Counted from the stretch's first letter, positions 16,349 to 25,584 are shown. The stretch is DNA of 64,000 bases from Pseudoalteromonas rubra (GCF_005887115.1 NZ_PNCJ01000005.1:558001-622000); one strand, 5' to 3'. Notes: a model not told the origin generated them from the letters alone. A program made the numbers and translations.

Positions 16349-17134
16349 ATGTTGATAGATGCGAATTGGCGCGTTCTCACCGTCGGCGATGGCGATCTGA
16401 GCTTTTCCTTATCCCTTAGCAAACAGCTAAAACCCGGATATATTTGCGCCAGTATCTATGACGATGAAGCCACCCTGAGAGCAAAATACCACCACCATGC
16501 ATTAGACGACCTTCGTCAGGACCGTGTACCAGTATTAACAGGATTCGATGTGACCAATCCAGACAGCTGGCTACGCCTGGATGGGGCCCTGTTCGATGCG
16601 GTGATCTTTCAATTTCCACTGATCCCAGCTTTTGCTAGTAAGCAGGCATTTGATGACCAGAAGTTGTCAACAAACACGCTCAACCGCCGTTTGTTGCGTC
16701 ATTTCGTTGATTTTAGCCACCGTTATGCGCTGGACCCAGCGGGCCCAATGCTGGCTCTCATCACTTCAAAAGACGTGAAGCCTTATTGTGAGTGGAATCT
16801 GGAAGACTCTTTATGCGTCGGCACAGACTATCATTATCTTGGTCAATCTAACTTCAATATTCACGCTTTTCCAGGTTATCGCATACGTAATGTTGACAGA
16901 GACAAACATGTTAAAGAAACCAGCGGCATCACTTACTATTGGTCAGCAAAGCCTCACGTGGCCCTGAGCTCGTCGCTTTACCAACCAGCTTACCTCCACC
17001 AGGATCACTGTGGGATGTGTCGCGCCGGACCATTTCTCAGCGAGCACGACAAGCTTGCCCATTTAGGGTCGAAGAAACATGCCATGATGCTAAGGCATGA
17101 ACAAGACTGGCTCACTTATCTTGACAAAGGCTAA
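16349..17134 (+). CDS. BMT5-like (DUF2431) Rossmann methyltransferase with C2H2 zinc finger
   Basis: 261 residues from ATG 16349; an in-frame TTG at 16337 is also possible. The N-terminus LTVGDGDLSFSLSLSK is the SAM-binding signature of the DUF2431 family, whose yeast member Bmt5 methylates a uridine of 25S rRNA. The fold continues with DAVIFQFPL and LALITSKDVKPY. The C-terminus has C221-x2-C224-x13-H238-x5-H244, the spacing of a U1/matrin-type zinc finger that binds RNA. RNA methylation is therefore likely, but the target in a bacterium is unknown. Single gene; the next gene is convergent. Confidence 0.75.
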   Translation: MLIDANWRVLTVGDGDLSFSLSLSKQLKPGYICASIYDDEATLRAKYHHHALDDLRQDRVPVLTGFDVTNPDSWLRLDGALFDAVIFQFPLIPAFASKQAFDDQKLSTNTLNRRLLRHFVDFSHRYALDPAGPMLALITSKDVKPYCEWNLEDSLCVGTDYHYLGQSNFNIHAFPGYRIRNVDRDKHVKETSGITYYWSAKPHVALSSSLYQPAYLHQDHCGMCRAGPFLSEHDKLAHLGSKKHAMMLRHEQDWLTYLDKG

Positions 17135-17141
17135 GTACTCA

Positions 17142-17885
17142 CTAGTTACAACAACTTAGCTGTCGGGTTGGCCTGTCTCCCATCTTCGCGAGCCGGTTCA
17201 GTTCCTGAGCGATACATTCTGGCTCGCCAAATATGGTGCTCTGCAGCACTTTTAACATCCAGTCAGGTAATGCCACATTCAGTGCATAGTATACCCACTG
17301 GCTCTGTTTGCGCACCGTCAATATACCCGCCTTTCTCAGCTGTGCAAGGTGTCTTGATACTTTTGGCTGGCTGGGTTCATCCAAAGCAACCATGAGCTCG
17401 CATACGCAAAGCTCTTGTTCCAATAATATCAACAACAGCGTTTTCAGTCGTAACTCATCACTCATTGCCTTGTAAAATGTCATGGATGTAACCGGGCTTA
17501 CTTGCAGATTTTGGGTCAGTAAATCGCGTACTTTCTCATTGAGCTCATACAGGGCTTTGCGAAAAGGGTTATAGGGTTCTAACGACTCAGCTAATGTAAC
17601 TTGCCAGTTCTGTACATATTCTCTCGGGCCATTTTCGTGTGTTGCTGCTACACCGTCAGAAATGTGAATAATTAATTCACAGTCTTCAGGGGTTACACCA
17701 CCGTACACACAATCTGTGTTACTCAACAAACCAAAAGCGGTGAGTGCCGCCTTCGCCTCTGGATTTATGCCCTGCTCGGCCTGCAAAGCAGCAGAAACTT
17801 TGATGTCCTGCCTGTGATGGTTAAATAAAGATACAACCATGAACACCAAATCTGGGTTGGTACCTGACACAAAAATACTTTTCAC
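17142..17885 (-). CDS. ArsR-family repressor fused to a degenerate LMW-phosphatase-like domain
   Basis: 247 residues. Residues 1-110 resemble the low-molecular-weight phosphatase/arsenate reductase fold (IFVSGTNPDL at the P-loop, DCVYGG, ISDG, QNW near the C-terminal acid loop), but the catalytic Cys and Arg of the P-loop are missing. Residues about 135-235 match ArsR: E-L-C160-V-C162-E-L metal site and the recognition helix SQPKVSRHLAQLRKAG. E. coli ArsR has a third Cys three residues later; here it is Met, while C245 and C246 at the tail could supply another ligand. Likely a thiol-based As/Sb sensor. No ars operon follows; an exporter gene is divergent 262 bp away. Confidence 0.8.
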   Translation of the reverse strand: MKSIFVSGTNPDLVFMVVSLFNHHRQDIKVSAALQAEQGINPEAKAALTAFGLLSNTDCVYGGVTPEDCELIIHISDGVAATHENGPREYVQNWQVTLAESLEPYNPFRKALYELNEKVRDLLTQNLQVSPVTSMTFYKAMSDELRLKTLLLILLEQELCVCELMVALDEPSQPKVSRHLAQLRKAGILTVRKQSQWVYYALNVALPDWMLKVLQSTIFGEPECIAQELNRLAKMGDRPTRQLSCCN

Positions 17886-18147
17886 TGCACTGCTCTCCTA
17901 CATACGAATATGATTATATAACGAAAGTACAAGACAGTTAATATCAAGGCTGGAGAATACTGGGTTTCTTCAGGTTAAATTGAGCCATTCAATGAAATAA
18001 AAATACTAACACTTGATAATAGTAGTTAAACAAAAATGGAGGATTTCCCGATATTACCGGAATTTATGGAATAATGTATACAAAGCTATTGAGCAGCACT
18101 ATTTTGATAAGTAGACTAGCGACCTTCATTTTTTGCGAGACTTCTCG

Positions 18148-18996
18148 ATGCATGTTTTAAACAAGAGCTTTCTATATGCCATCGCGTGCTTGTTGCTAGC
18201 TATGGTCACCATTCAGTCAGGTGCTTCAATTGCAAAACAGCTGTTTCCCCATGTTGGGCCTGAGGGCACAACGGCTTACAGACTGGGCTTTTCGGCGCTC
18301 ATTTTATGTCTGGTTTTTCGCCCCTGGCGACATTTACCTAAAAATTGGCGGCCGGTGATCTTGTATGGCCTGAGCCTGGGCATTATGAATCTGACATTTT
18401 ATTATGCGATAGAACGCATTCCGCTGGGTATTGGCGTTGCATTGGAATTTACCGGGCCGCTGGCCGTTGCACTATTTTCCTCACGACGTAAAAGGGATTA
18501 TCTCTGGGTCGCGCTCGCTCTTGCAGGTATTTTACTGTTGCTGCCTAATATGGGAGAAGTGGATGGACTGGATCCCATCGGGGTCTTACTGGCCCTCACA
18601 GCTGGCGCCTGTTGGGCTGGGTATATCCTGTTTGGTAAAAAAAGTGGCGGTCACGGCTCAGGAGGCGCAACGGTCGCAATTGGTATGGGTGTCGCCGCTT
18701 TTGCCGTTGTTCCGGTTGGTGTGATATCACAAGGCAGCGCACTGCTTGACTGGTCATTGATCCCGCTGGGTATCGCCATAGGCTTGCTGTCCAGCGCACT
18801 GCCCTATAGCCTCGAAATGGTGGCGTTGAAGAAAATGCCGGCACAAGGCTTTAGTATCATGATGAGCATGGAACCCGCTATTGCTGCACTGGCTGGCTTA
18901 GTGATCTTAGGCGAGTTGCTCAGCGGCTGGCAGTGGCTTGCAATCTTTATGGTGATTGCCGCGTCACTAGGCAGCTCCCTTTCCTCTAAAGAATGA
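18148..18996 (+). CDS. rhtA: RhtA-like amino acid exporter (EamA/DMT family)
   Basis: 282 residues from ATG 18148 (a TTG at 18133 is less likely). Ten membrane helices of the DMT superfamily. It follows E. coli RhtA closely at several places: MVTIQSGASIAKQLFP, PLGIGVALEFTGPLAVALF, GACWAGYILFG, SALPYSLEMVALKKMP, and MSMEPAIAAL. RhtA exports threonine and homoserine. Divergent from the ArsR fusion, which might regulate it, though amino-acid export and arsenic sensing are not an obvious pair. Ends 12 bp from the convergent S9 gene. Confidence 0.85.
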   Translation: MHVLNKSFLYAIACLLLAMVTIQSGASIAKQLFPHVGPEGTTAYRLGFSALILCLVFRPWRHLPKNWRPVILYGLSLGIMNLTFYYAIERIPLGIGVALEFTGPLAVALFSSRRKRDYLWVALALAGILLLLPNMGEVDGLDPIGVLLALTAGACWAGYILFGKKSGGHGSGGATVAIGMGVAAFAVVPVGVISQGSALLDWSLIPLGIAIGLLSSALPYSLEMVALKKMPAQGFSIMMSMEPAIAALAGLVILGELLSGWQWLAIFMVIAASLGSSLSSKE

Positions 18997-19008
18997 TCAC
19001 ACTCAACA

Positions 19009-21492
19009 TTACATCGGCCAGGGCGTTTGAGGCTCTGGCTCAAGCTCGAACCTCAATCCTTCCGGGACCTGATTGATTTCTTCAACCACAGGAAGAGGAT
19101 CAAAATGATGTTGTAACCAGCTCTGCTGCTCCCAGAGTAAATGCAATACATCCTGACGATTCGCGTAATCGTGGTCACTCTGAGGCAACAACACCAGGCG
19201 TGCCCGCTTGCCAAGATCATTCAGTGCACTGAACATGCGCTCACTTTGAACAGCAAAATGGCCTGGCATACGGTCCTGATAGCCATGTATCAACAACACG
19301 GACGCTGATATTTTATCAGCAGATGCCAATGGAGAACTCAAAAGGTAAGCCTGAGGGTCTTGCCACAAAGTGCCTGTTTGCTTCTCAAAAGTGAATGGTG
19401 CAAGTGTATAGTTATAAGTACCGCTACGTGCGATACCCGTAACAAATAACGGAGTATTAGCCAACAGATCCAGTACCACGGTAGCAGCAACACCATGGCC
19501 ACCAATGGCCACTTTGCTCACATCTGCGATACCTTGCTGTGCTAGCACTGCGACAGCAGCCTGAGCTGTTGCCTGCCACTGTGCTCGCAATTTTGCCACA
19601 CTCCCCTGCTCACCAGGCAAGCTAAACGCCGCAATTTCAAATACCGCATAACCCTGGGCTAAATGAGGTAAAGCACCAAGGTGATCGACAGACACAAAAT
19701 AGTGTGGTGAGTTAAACGCGTGCTTTACCTTATCAGGAGCTTTAACCCACATTAATACAGGTACCCGCCCAAGACTGGGGTCGTAATTTGCAGGCAAATA
19801 AAGCGTTCCGGATATTTGCGTCCCATCACCGCGGTCAAAACTCAGGACCTCCTGAGACAAACCACGCAATGCAGGATAGGGGTGTCTAAAATGGGTGATC
19901 TGCTCCAGCGAATTGAATGTCCGATCATGAACAAAGTAGTTAGGTTGCTCCTGCTTCGATTGTCGACGCGTGATAAAGCGCATCCCTTCGTCATCCAATA
20001 GTGCGACAAATTCTTCAAAATACGGTGCCTCAGATTGCCATATTCGGGTGCGCGTATTGGTTCTGGCATCGAACCTGTCCAGAAACGGTAAATCCTGACC
20101 TTGCGCCGTTTCCACACCACGAACAAACAGGTATCGACCACCGACCACTTTAATCACCTCTACGCCCAGATCATTACGCGTAGTCAGCCACTGCTCCGAG
20201 GTTGCTTCCGTCACACGGTATCTGGCTACTTCCAAAGGATTGCGCTGCGGTGCAAGCGGGTTAATTACAGACGTTCTTAAAAACCGTTCATTTTCAGCCT
20301 GAGTCAACAAAGCAATATTTGAGTCACCCCAGTCCATACGCACAAAGGGCTCTTGCAACGCCATAAACAAACGCGGCGCTCGTTTAAAGGGCGAAGAAAT
20401 ATGGTACAGACCATACTCGCTCTGCGCATCCCCTTCTTGTGCCCAAACCACGGTGGCGCCTTTATCTGCACGCCACTGAAAATGACTGCGCAAAGGTGGT
20501 GAAGGTGGCGTGGAGATTGCTGTCAGAATATGTTGTTCACCACTATGCTCCATGCTTGGTTCGGCCGGGAACACCGGCCGGTACAGCTCATACAATGCAA
20601 ACCCTGTCATTCCCCACACTTGCCAGACACTGGGATGATTGGCAAGCGAAACTTGGTTGGTTTGTTGCTGTTGTGGTACTTCCAGCATCGCCATAGCGAC
20701 GATTAAATTGGTGGCGTCGGGTGACGGCACAAAATGATGAAAATAGGCGGGTCCGCCAATGGCTGTAGGGCGGCCCTGCAAAGGGACTTTGATTAACTGA
20801 CCCTGTGCATAATGTGCAAAGCCTTCTGTAGAGAGCGTTTTACTGGTTTGCTTAAGCGGACTCAGTGCCCCATGCGATTGCGCTACCACGGGTCCTACCA
20901 GTGGCGATTGTTGCACTGGTTGCTGCTGCTCACCGGTGTGATTGATGGCACTATTAATAACCAGCGCGGAACTGTCTGGTAGCCAGTGGTATGGTATCTC
21001 ACTGGTGATTCCGTTAAGCGGATAGCGCGATATAGCACTCAGCTTACGTTGTTCAATATCATAAACCCAGAGGCGGCCGTCCTGCTTAGATAGCAAGATA
21101 AAAGCCAGGTAGCGACCATCAGCACTCCAACGCGGCGCATATATTTCACCCGCAGGCAGATTGTCGACTTGCACCTCAGCGCCTGTTGCAACATGCTTGA
21201 AGCTAAGCTCAGAGTAGGTTGCGATGCCCAGACGCATAAATGTGGTCGGGTTGAAATGCAAATCACCATAACGCACACCTGTTTCGGTGTTTTGCTCTGA
21301 CGCGGGTGACTTGGTCAGTAACGCCATCCAGACATGTTGCTCATTAAGCAATACCTCAGGCATTGGCGGCACATCTACGAGTTGGGCGATCTCTTCTTTG
21401 GGTACCTGATACCCTTCAGACACCGCCAACGCAGTATGTACCCACACACAACAAGCTAAAAAAAACAGCACAGCCGGGCTCTTTTTCACCAC
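19009..21492 (-). CDS. S9D-like peptidase homologue lacking the catalytic serine
   Basis: 827 residues, signal peptide (ends near ALAVS), beta-propeller (about 80-560) and alpha/beta hydrolase domain (about 575-800). It aligns by eye with the glutamyl-endopeptidase-like branch of S9: ARSGTYNYTLAPF, IHGYQDRMPGHF, QSERMFSALNDLG, RLVLLPQSDHDY. In that branch the nucleophile motif is GGHSYGA; here it is G-G-H666-G667-V-A-A, so Ser has become Gly. The Asp and His of the triad are still present. It is thus predicted to be inactive as a serine peptidase, perhaps a binding or scaffold protein. The reading frame is intact throughout, arguing against a recent pseudogene. Confidence 0.82.
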   Translation of the reverse strand: MVKKSPAVLFFLACCVWVHTALAVSEGYQVPKEEIAQLVDVPPMPEVLLNEQHVWMALLTKSPASEQNTETGVRYGDLHFNPTTFMRLGIATYSELSFKHVATGAEVQVDNLPAGEIYAPRWSADGRYLAFILLSKQDGRLWVYDIEQRKLSAISRYPLNGITSEIPYHWLPDSSALVINSAINHTGEQQQPVQQSPLVGPVVAQSHGALSPLKQTSKTLSTEGFAHYAQGQLIKVPLQGRPTAIGGPAYFHHFVPSPDATNLIVAMAMLEVPQQQQTNQVSLANHPSVWQVWGMTGFALYELYRPVFPAEPSMEHSGEQHILTAISTPPSPPLRSHFQWRADKGATVVWAQEGDAQSEYGLYHISSPFKRAPRLFMALQEPFVRMDWGDSNIALLTQAENERFLRTSVINPLAPQRNPLEVARYRVTEATSEQWLTTRNDLGVEVIKVVGGRYLFVRGVETAQGQDLPFLDRFDARTNTRTRIWQSEAPYFEEFVALLDDEGMRFITRRQSKQEQPNYFVHDRTFNSLEQITHFRHPYPALRGLSQEVLSFDRGDGTQISGTLYLPANYDPSLGRVPVLMWVKAPDKVKHAFNSPHYFVSVDHLGALPHLAQGYAVFEIAAFSLPGEQGSVAKLRAQWQATAQAAVAVLAQQGIADVSKVAIGGHGVAATVVLDLLANTPLFVTGIARSGTYNYTLAPFTFEKQTGTLWQDPQAYLLSSPLASADKISASVLLIHGYQDRMPGHFAVQSERMFSALNDLGKRARLVLLPQSDHDYANRQDVLHLLWEQQSWLQHHFDPLPVVEEINQVPEGLRFELEPEPQTPWPM

Positions 21493-21796
21493 TTCTCTAC
21501 CCTTGAATTTGTATCTTAACCTCTCATGATATAACGAAATTCCTTAAATGTGCACTAGTTTAATACCAAGCGGCTTAATAAAGCAGCGAATCATGAGACG
21601 AATGAATTTCGGCGACAATAAAGCAGAAAGTTTGATATTTGGTTGTTCTAAATGAGAATTTTTTGACACGGTTAGCGGCAAATTGAATCCCACAGGTTGG
21701 TTACGTATTACTGCTCACTGGTATAATGTGTATCCAGACGCGAAGTTACGGTAAACTAGTCGTTCGTCAACCGTTTGAACAGTTATTCAGGCCATT
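21493..21796. other. Intergenic region upstream of the LacI-type gene
   Basis: 304 bp between divergent genes. The only recognisable element is the extended -10 promoter at 21719-21727. No ORF or RNA gene seen. Confidence 0.5.
21697..21727 (+). promoter_or_regulatory. Extended -10 promoter for the LacI-type regulator
   Basis: TGG-TATAAT (TGnTATAAT, 21719-21727) is a perfect extended -10 element. A weak -35 (TTGGTT, 21697-21702) lies 19 bp upstream. Start codon of the LacI-type gene is 70 bp downstream. Confidence 0.6.
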
Positions 21797-22810
21797 ATGA
21801 ACAACAATAAAAAGCCAGACAAAGTGACCATTTTCGATGTCGCCAGAGAAGCGCAGGTGTCTAAGTCCACCGTGTCACTTGTCCTTACACATTCAGACAA
21901 AGTCAGTGATAAAAGTCGGGAAAAGGTGCTCGGTGCAATCGCCAAGCTGGGTTACGTATACAACCGCGATGCAGCAGCTCTACGCAGCAAGAGATCCAAT
22001 CTGGTCGCTTTGGTTATCAACGATCTGACTAACCCCTATTCCGCGCAGCTGGCAGTAGGTCTTGAAAAGCACATTTATGCACTGGGGATGGTACCAATGC
22101 TGGTTAATACCAGTGAAGACCTGACACGCCAACAGCAAGTCGTTAATACGCTTAAAGAGTACAATGTGAGCGCATTTGTGATGGTACCCGCGCCCGGCAC
22201 CACGATGGAATGGGTTAATCAACTCGTCGAGTCTGGCTTTCCGGTGATCAATATCATGCGAGAAATTCCCTATAGCAATGCCCCCTGTATTCTGCCCGAT
22301 AACCAAAAAGGCACCCACCTGGCAACACTGCATTTACTCGACCAGGGATTAGAACGACTGGCATTTTTGGGGGGAACACCTGATATCTCGGATTACCACG
22401 AGCGTCTGGCAGGTTTTCGCAGTGCACTGACTCAGCGCCAGGTGACTCAACCTATGCCCGAAATTGCTGCGCAAACTAATCGCCAGGGTGGCCGCGAGGC
22501 ATTTAGTGCCCTATACGTCCAGGCACCGGATACTCAAGCCGTGGTGTGCTTTAGTGACGTCATCGCCTATGGTGTCATGGAAGCAATGCGTGAACATAAT
22601 CTGGTGCCTGGCAAAGATATCAAAGTCGTCGGCTTCGATGACCTGGCCGACTCCAGATTAATGAAACCTGCCCTGTCATCCGTGCGGATTGATGCAGATG
22701 ACATAGGCAAACGGACCTGCCAGGCACTGGCAGAGATCATGAATAAATCACAACCCGCGGTACGTACCTTAGTCGATGTATCGCTGCAACTCAGAGAATC
22801 CTCAGTTTAA
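21797..22810 (+). CDS. LacI-family transcriptional regulator
   Basis: 337 residues. N-terminal LacI helix-turn-helix (TIFDVAREAQVSKSTVSLVL, hinge AAALRSKRSNLVAL) and periplasmic-binding-protein-like effector domain (VINDLTNPYSAQL, LAFLGGTPDISDYHERLAGF, DTQAVVCFSDVIAYGVM, VVGFDDLADSRLMKP). Represses or activates in response to a small molecule, usually a sugar. The stop codon directly abuts the ATG of a glycosyltransferase gene, so the two are co-transcribed. The effector cannot be predicted. Confidence 0.95.
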   Translation: MNNNKKPDKVTIFDVAREAQVSKSTVSLVLTHSDKVSDKSREKVLGAIAKLGYVYNRDAAALRSKRSNLVALVINDLTNPYSAQLAVGLEKHIYALGMVPMLVNTSEDLTRQQQVVNTLKEYNVSAFVMVPAPGTTMEWVNQLVESGFPVINIMREIPYSNAPCILPDNQKGTHLATLHLLDQGLERLAFLGGTPDISDYHERLAGFRSALTQRQVTQPMPEIAAQTNRQGGREAFSALYVQAPDTQAVVCFSDVIAYGVMEAMREHNLVPGKDIKVVGFDDLADSRLMKPALSSVRIDADDIGKRTCQALAEIMNKSQPAVRTLVDVSLQLRESSV

Positions 22811-24046
22811 ATGACACAAGTTTTAGTAATTGGTTATGTCTGGCCGGAGCCGAACTCCTCGGCCGCCGGCACTCATATGATGTCCTTGCTTCGCTTTTTC
22901 CGCGCTCAGAACTGGCAAGTTGAATTTGCCAGCCCGGCTCAACAAACCGAGCATATGGCCGATTTAAGCCAGGAGCAGATCACCTGCACGCCCATTACGC
23001 TCAATTGCAGTAGTTTCGACGAATATATTGCCCGGCTCAAGCCCGATATTGTGATGTTTGACCGTTTTATGATGGAAGAGCAGTTTGGCTGGCGAGTCGA
23101 TAAGTTCGCCCCCGATGCGCTCAAGATCCTCGATACAGAAGACTTACAGTGCCTGCGCAATGCGCGCCATGCTGCACATAAAGCGCAGCAAGCGTTTACA
23201 CTGGACACCTTACTGGATAGTGAATTAGCCAAGCGTGAAATCGCAGCGATTCTGCGCTGTGATCTGTCGCTGATTATTTCCGACTATGAGCTCGAATTAC
23301 TCACGACACAGTTTGGTGTATCTCCTGAGTTATTACACCACCTTCCTTTTATGGTCGATTTGAATACACTCAATATCGATGTACCCGGCTACCATGAGCG
23401 TAATCACTTTATGACCATAGGCAATTTTCGTCATGCTCCTAACTGGGATGCGGTACTCTATTTGCAGCAGATCTGGCCTATGATCCGCAAGCAGCTGCCG
23501 GATGCGGAGCTACATATATACGGATCTTATCCCCCACCCAAAGCGACTGCTCTGCATAACCCTAAAACAGGCTTTTTAATCAAAGGCTGGGCAAAAGATG
23601 CACTGAGTGTGATGGCGCAAAGTAAAGTCTGTCTTGCACCACTGCGCTTTGGTGCCGGCATCAAAGGCAAACTGCTCGAGGCCATGATCACGCAAACCCC
23701 GTGTGTGACCACACAAATAGGTGCCGAAGGCATGCATGGCGATTTGCCCTGGCATGGTGCGATAAGCGACTGTCCTGAAACCTTTGCTGCTGAAGCCATT
23801 GACTTATATCAGGATCAAGCGCGCTATCAGCAGGCCCAGCAAAACGGGCAGGCGTTGCTCCGGGCTCGTTATGACAAGTGCGCCCTGGAGGTTCAACTAA
23901 AACAAAAGGTTAGCGATACACTGAATAATTTAACTGCGCACAGGCGCGCCAATTTCACCGGCAGCATGCTGCGTCACCATACACTTCGCAGTACCCAATA
24001 TATGTCCCAGTGGATTGAAGCAAAAAATGCAAATAAAATGCGTTGA
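22811..24046 (+). CDS. Glycosyltransferase, GT4-like
   Basis: 411 residues with a GT-B fold. N-terminal half: VLVIGYVWPEPNSSAAGTHM, a nucleotide-sugar C-terminal half with NHFMTIGNFRHAPNWDA, ELHIYGSYPP, KVCLAPLRFGAGIKGKLLEAM, the last being the usual acidic/Gly donor-binding region of group 1 transferases. Cytoplasmic; transfers a sugar onto an unknown acceptor. Start is the base immediately following the LacI-type stop codon, which is an odd pairing since glycosyltransferases are normally in polysaccharide clusters; none is visible here. Confidence 0.88.
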   Translation: MTQVLVIGYVWPEPNSSAAGTHMMSLLRFFRAQNWQVEFASPAQQTEHMADLSQEQITCTPITLNCSSFDEYIARLKPDIVMFDRFMMEEQFGWRVDKFAPDALKILDTEDLQCLRNARHAAHKAQQAFTLDTLLDSELAKREIAAILRCDLSLIISDYELELLTTQFGVSPELLHHLPFMVDLNTLNIDVPGYHERNHFMTIGNFRHAPNWDAVLYLQQIWPMIRKQLPDAELHIYGSYPPPKATALHNPKTGFLIKGWAKDALSVMAQSKVCLAPLRFGAGIKGKLLEAMITQTPCVTTQIGAEGMHGDLPWHGAISDCPETFAAEAIDLYQDQARYQQAQQNGQALLRARYDKCALEVQLKQKVSDTLNNLTAHRRANFTGSMLRHHTLRSTQYMSQWIEAKNANKMR

Positions 24047-24079
24047 ATTTGCGTGAGAACCCGTTAGAATTCGCGGCAA

Positions 24080-24132
24080 TTTAGGTTATTGCCTAAACTC
24101 AGTGTGGAGGTCCAATAAGCAACTGGCCTCCA
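24080..24132 (+). promoter_or_regulatory. Two hairpins in the leader of the ThrE-like gene
   Basis: TTTAGG/CCTAAA (24080-24085, 24092-24097) and TGGAGG/CCTCCA (24105-24110, 24127-24132). Both lie in the 135 bp leader upstream of a TTG-started gene. Could be an attenuator or translational control; not a known riboswitch by eye. Confidence 0.3.
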
Positions 24133-24181
24133 TACTCGCTATGTCGCTGTCGATTTTTACTTATTATTAGGTTACACGCCG

Positions 24182-25408
24182 TTGAATTCAGCCACCTTTA
24201 CACAAAAACGCAAGTTTATTGTTAAATTAGGAAAAATGCTTCATCAATACGGAACCCCGGCTTATCGTCTGGAAGCCCACCTGATGGAGGTTGCCACCCA
24301 CCTGGGCCTTAAGTCGTCTTTTGTTATGTCTCCGACGTCGGTTACTTTTGTGATCTGGACTGAAGGACATGAAGACGAGTACACCCACGTTGCTCGCGTT
24401 GAACCAGGTGATCATAACCTGGGGTCACTTGCCGATACTGATGATGTAGTTAATCGAATGCTGGCGGGTGAACTGAGTATAGAGCAGGCAGATCAGAACC
24501 TGGACGAGATAACCAAAGCTAAGGACCCTTATGGACGCTTGCTGACGGGTTTTGCATTTGCCGTATCCGGTGGTGCGTTTGCCATGTTGATGGGGACCAG
24601 CTGGAATGATGTGCTGTGGTCTGCGGTACTGTCAATTTTGGTTTTTATCTTCGTACTGTGGTCCACGCGCTCCAAGCGGGTCACCCATATGCTGGAGCCG
24701 GTGGTGGCCATTGTTTCTGCGCTGGCAGCCTGTGCGATTTCGTCGTATTTAGATCCTATGGTCAATATCCGCCTGGTAGTGTTATCGGCCATCATTGTAT
24801 TTATACCCGGACTGGCATTAGCACTGGGATTTGCAGAGCTCTCTGCACGTCATCTGGTGTCGGGCACAGCGCGGGTGATGGATGCCATTATGTTGCTGTT
24901 TAAGCTGTATTTTGGTGCTTTTTTAGGGATCAGCATTGGCTTTTTCCTGTTTGGACAGAGCGATTATGTACAACCCGATCCGCTCCCCAAATGGACGGCC
25001 TGGATGGCAATTTTGCTGCTGTGTAGCAGCCTGATTGTGATTTTCCGGACTAAACTAAAACACGCCAGCTGGTCAATTGCATCGGGCTTTATTGCCTACG
25101 CCGCCAGTATTGGCTCTGCTGTTTATCTGGATTATTCGCTAGGCACCTTTGTCGGGGCATTTGCCGTCGGCGTGTTTAGTAACGTGTTTAACCGTACTGT
25201 TAACGCGCCGGCTTCGATAGTCGCCATGCAGGGATTAATTGTACTGGTACCCGGTTCAAAAACCTATATTGGCCTGAACTCCCTGATAGAAGGCCAGAGC
25301 TTTGTTGCTGCCGATCACATTGGCCAGCAAACGTTTTTAATCTTTATGTCATTGATTGCAGGTCTTATCTTTGCCAATGTGGCATTACCACCGAAGAAAA
25401 GTCTGTAA
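24182..25408 (+). CDS. ThrE-family threonine/serine exporter
   Basis: 408 residues beginning with TTG at 24182; no better start is seen. N-terminal soluble domain (FIVKLGKMLHQYGTPAYRLEAHL, SSFVMSPTSVTFVIW) of the ThrE/DUF1212 type, which contains hydrolase-like signatures, followed by about ten membrane helices in two groups (DUF1212 and DUF3815-type halves: FIPGLALALGFAELSARHLVSGTARVMDA is the joining segment at about 208-236; VLVPGSKTYIGLNSL near the end). Family members export threonine and serine. A second threonine exporter candidate (RhtA-like) lies 6 kb upstream. Confidence 0.85.
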   Translation: MNSATFTQKRKFIVKLGKMLHQYGTPAYRLEAHLMEVATHLGLKSSFVMSPTSVTFVIWTEGHEDEYTHVARVEPGDHNLGSLADTDDVVNRMLAGELSIEQADQNLDEITKAKDPYGRLLTGFAFAVSGGAFAMLMGTSWNDVLWSAVLSILVFIFVLWSTRSKRVTHMLEPVVAIVSALAACAISSYLDPMVNIRLVVLSAIIVFIPGLALALGFAELSARHLVSGTARVMDAIMLLFKLYFGAFLGISIGFFLFGQSDYVQPDPLPKWTAWMAILLLCSSLIVIFRTKLKHASWSIASGFIAYAASIGSAVYLDYSLGTFVGAFAVGVFSNVFNRTVNAPASIVAMQGLIVLVPGSKTYIGLNSLIEGQSFVAADHIGQQTFLIFMSLIAGLIFANVALPPKKSL

Positions 25409-25416
25409 TATACATA

Positions 25417-25459
25417 AGGCAACCTACGCTTGTTGCGGGGTTGCCTGATCGGCTTTTTT
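25417..25459 (+). terminator. Terminator after the ThrE-like gene
   Basis: AGGCAACC (25417-25424) pairs with GGTTGCCT (25439-25446); a second small hairpin GCC-tgatc-GGC is followed by TTTTTT (25454-25459). Confidence 0.65.
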
Positions 25460-25584
25460 AACATTGAGATCTGAAAGTACCGGCATGGCACCTAATCGAC
25501 TAATAGTTCCAACTAATCGCACTTTTCATCAAATCTAATTTGGGCCAAAATAGAAGTTCTTGTTCAGGTGTAAAGGAGCGCGCC

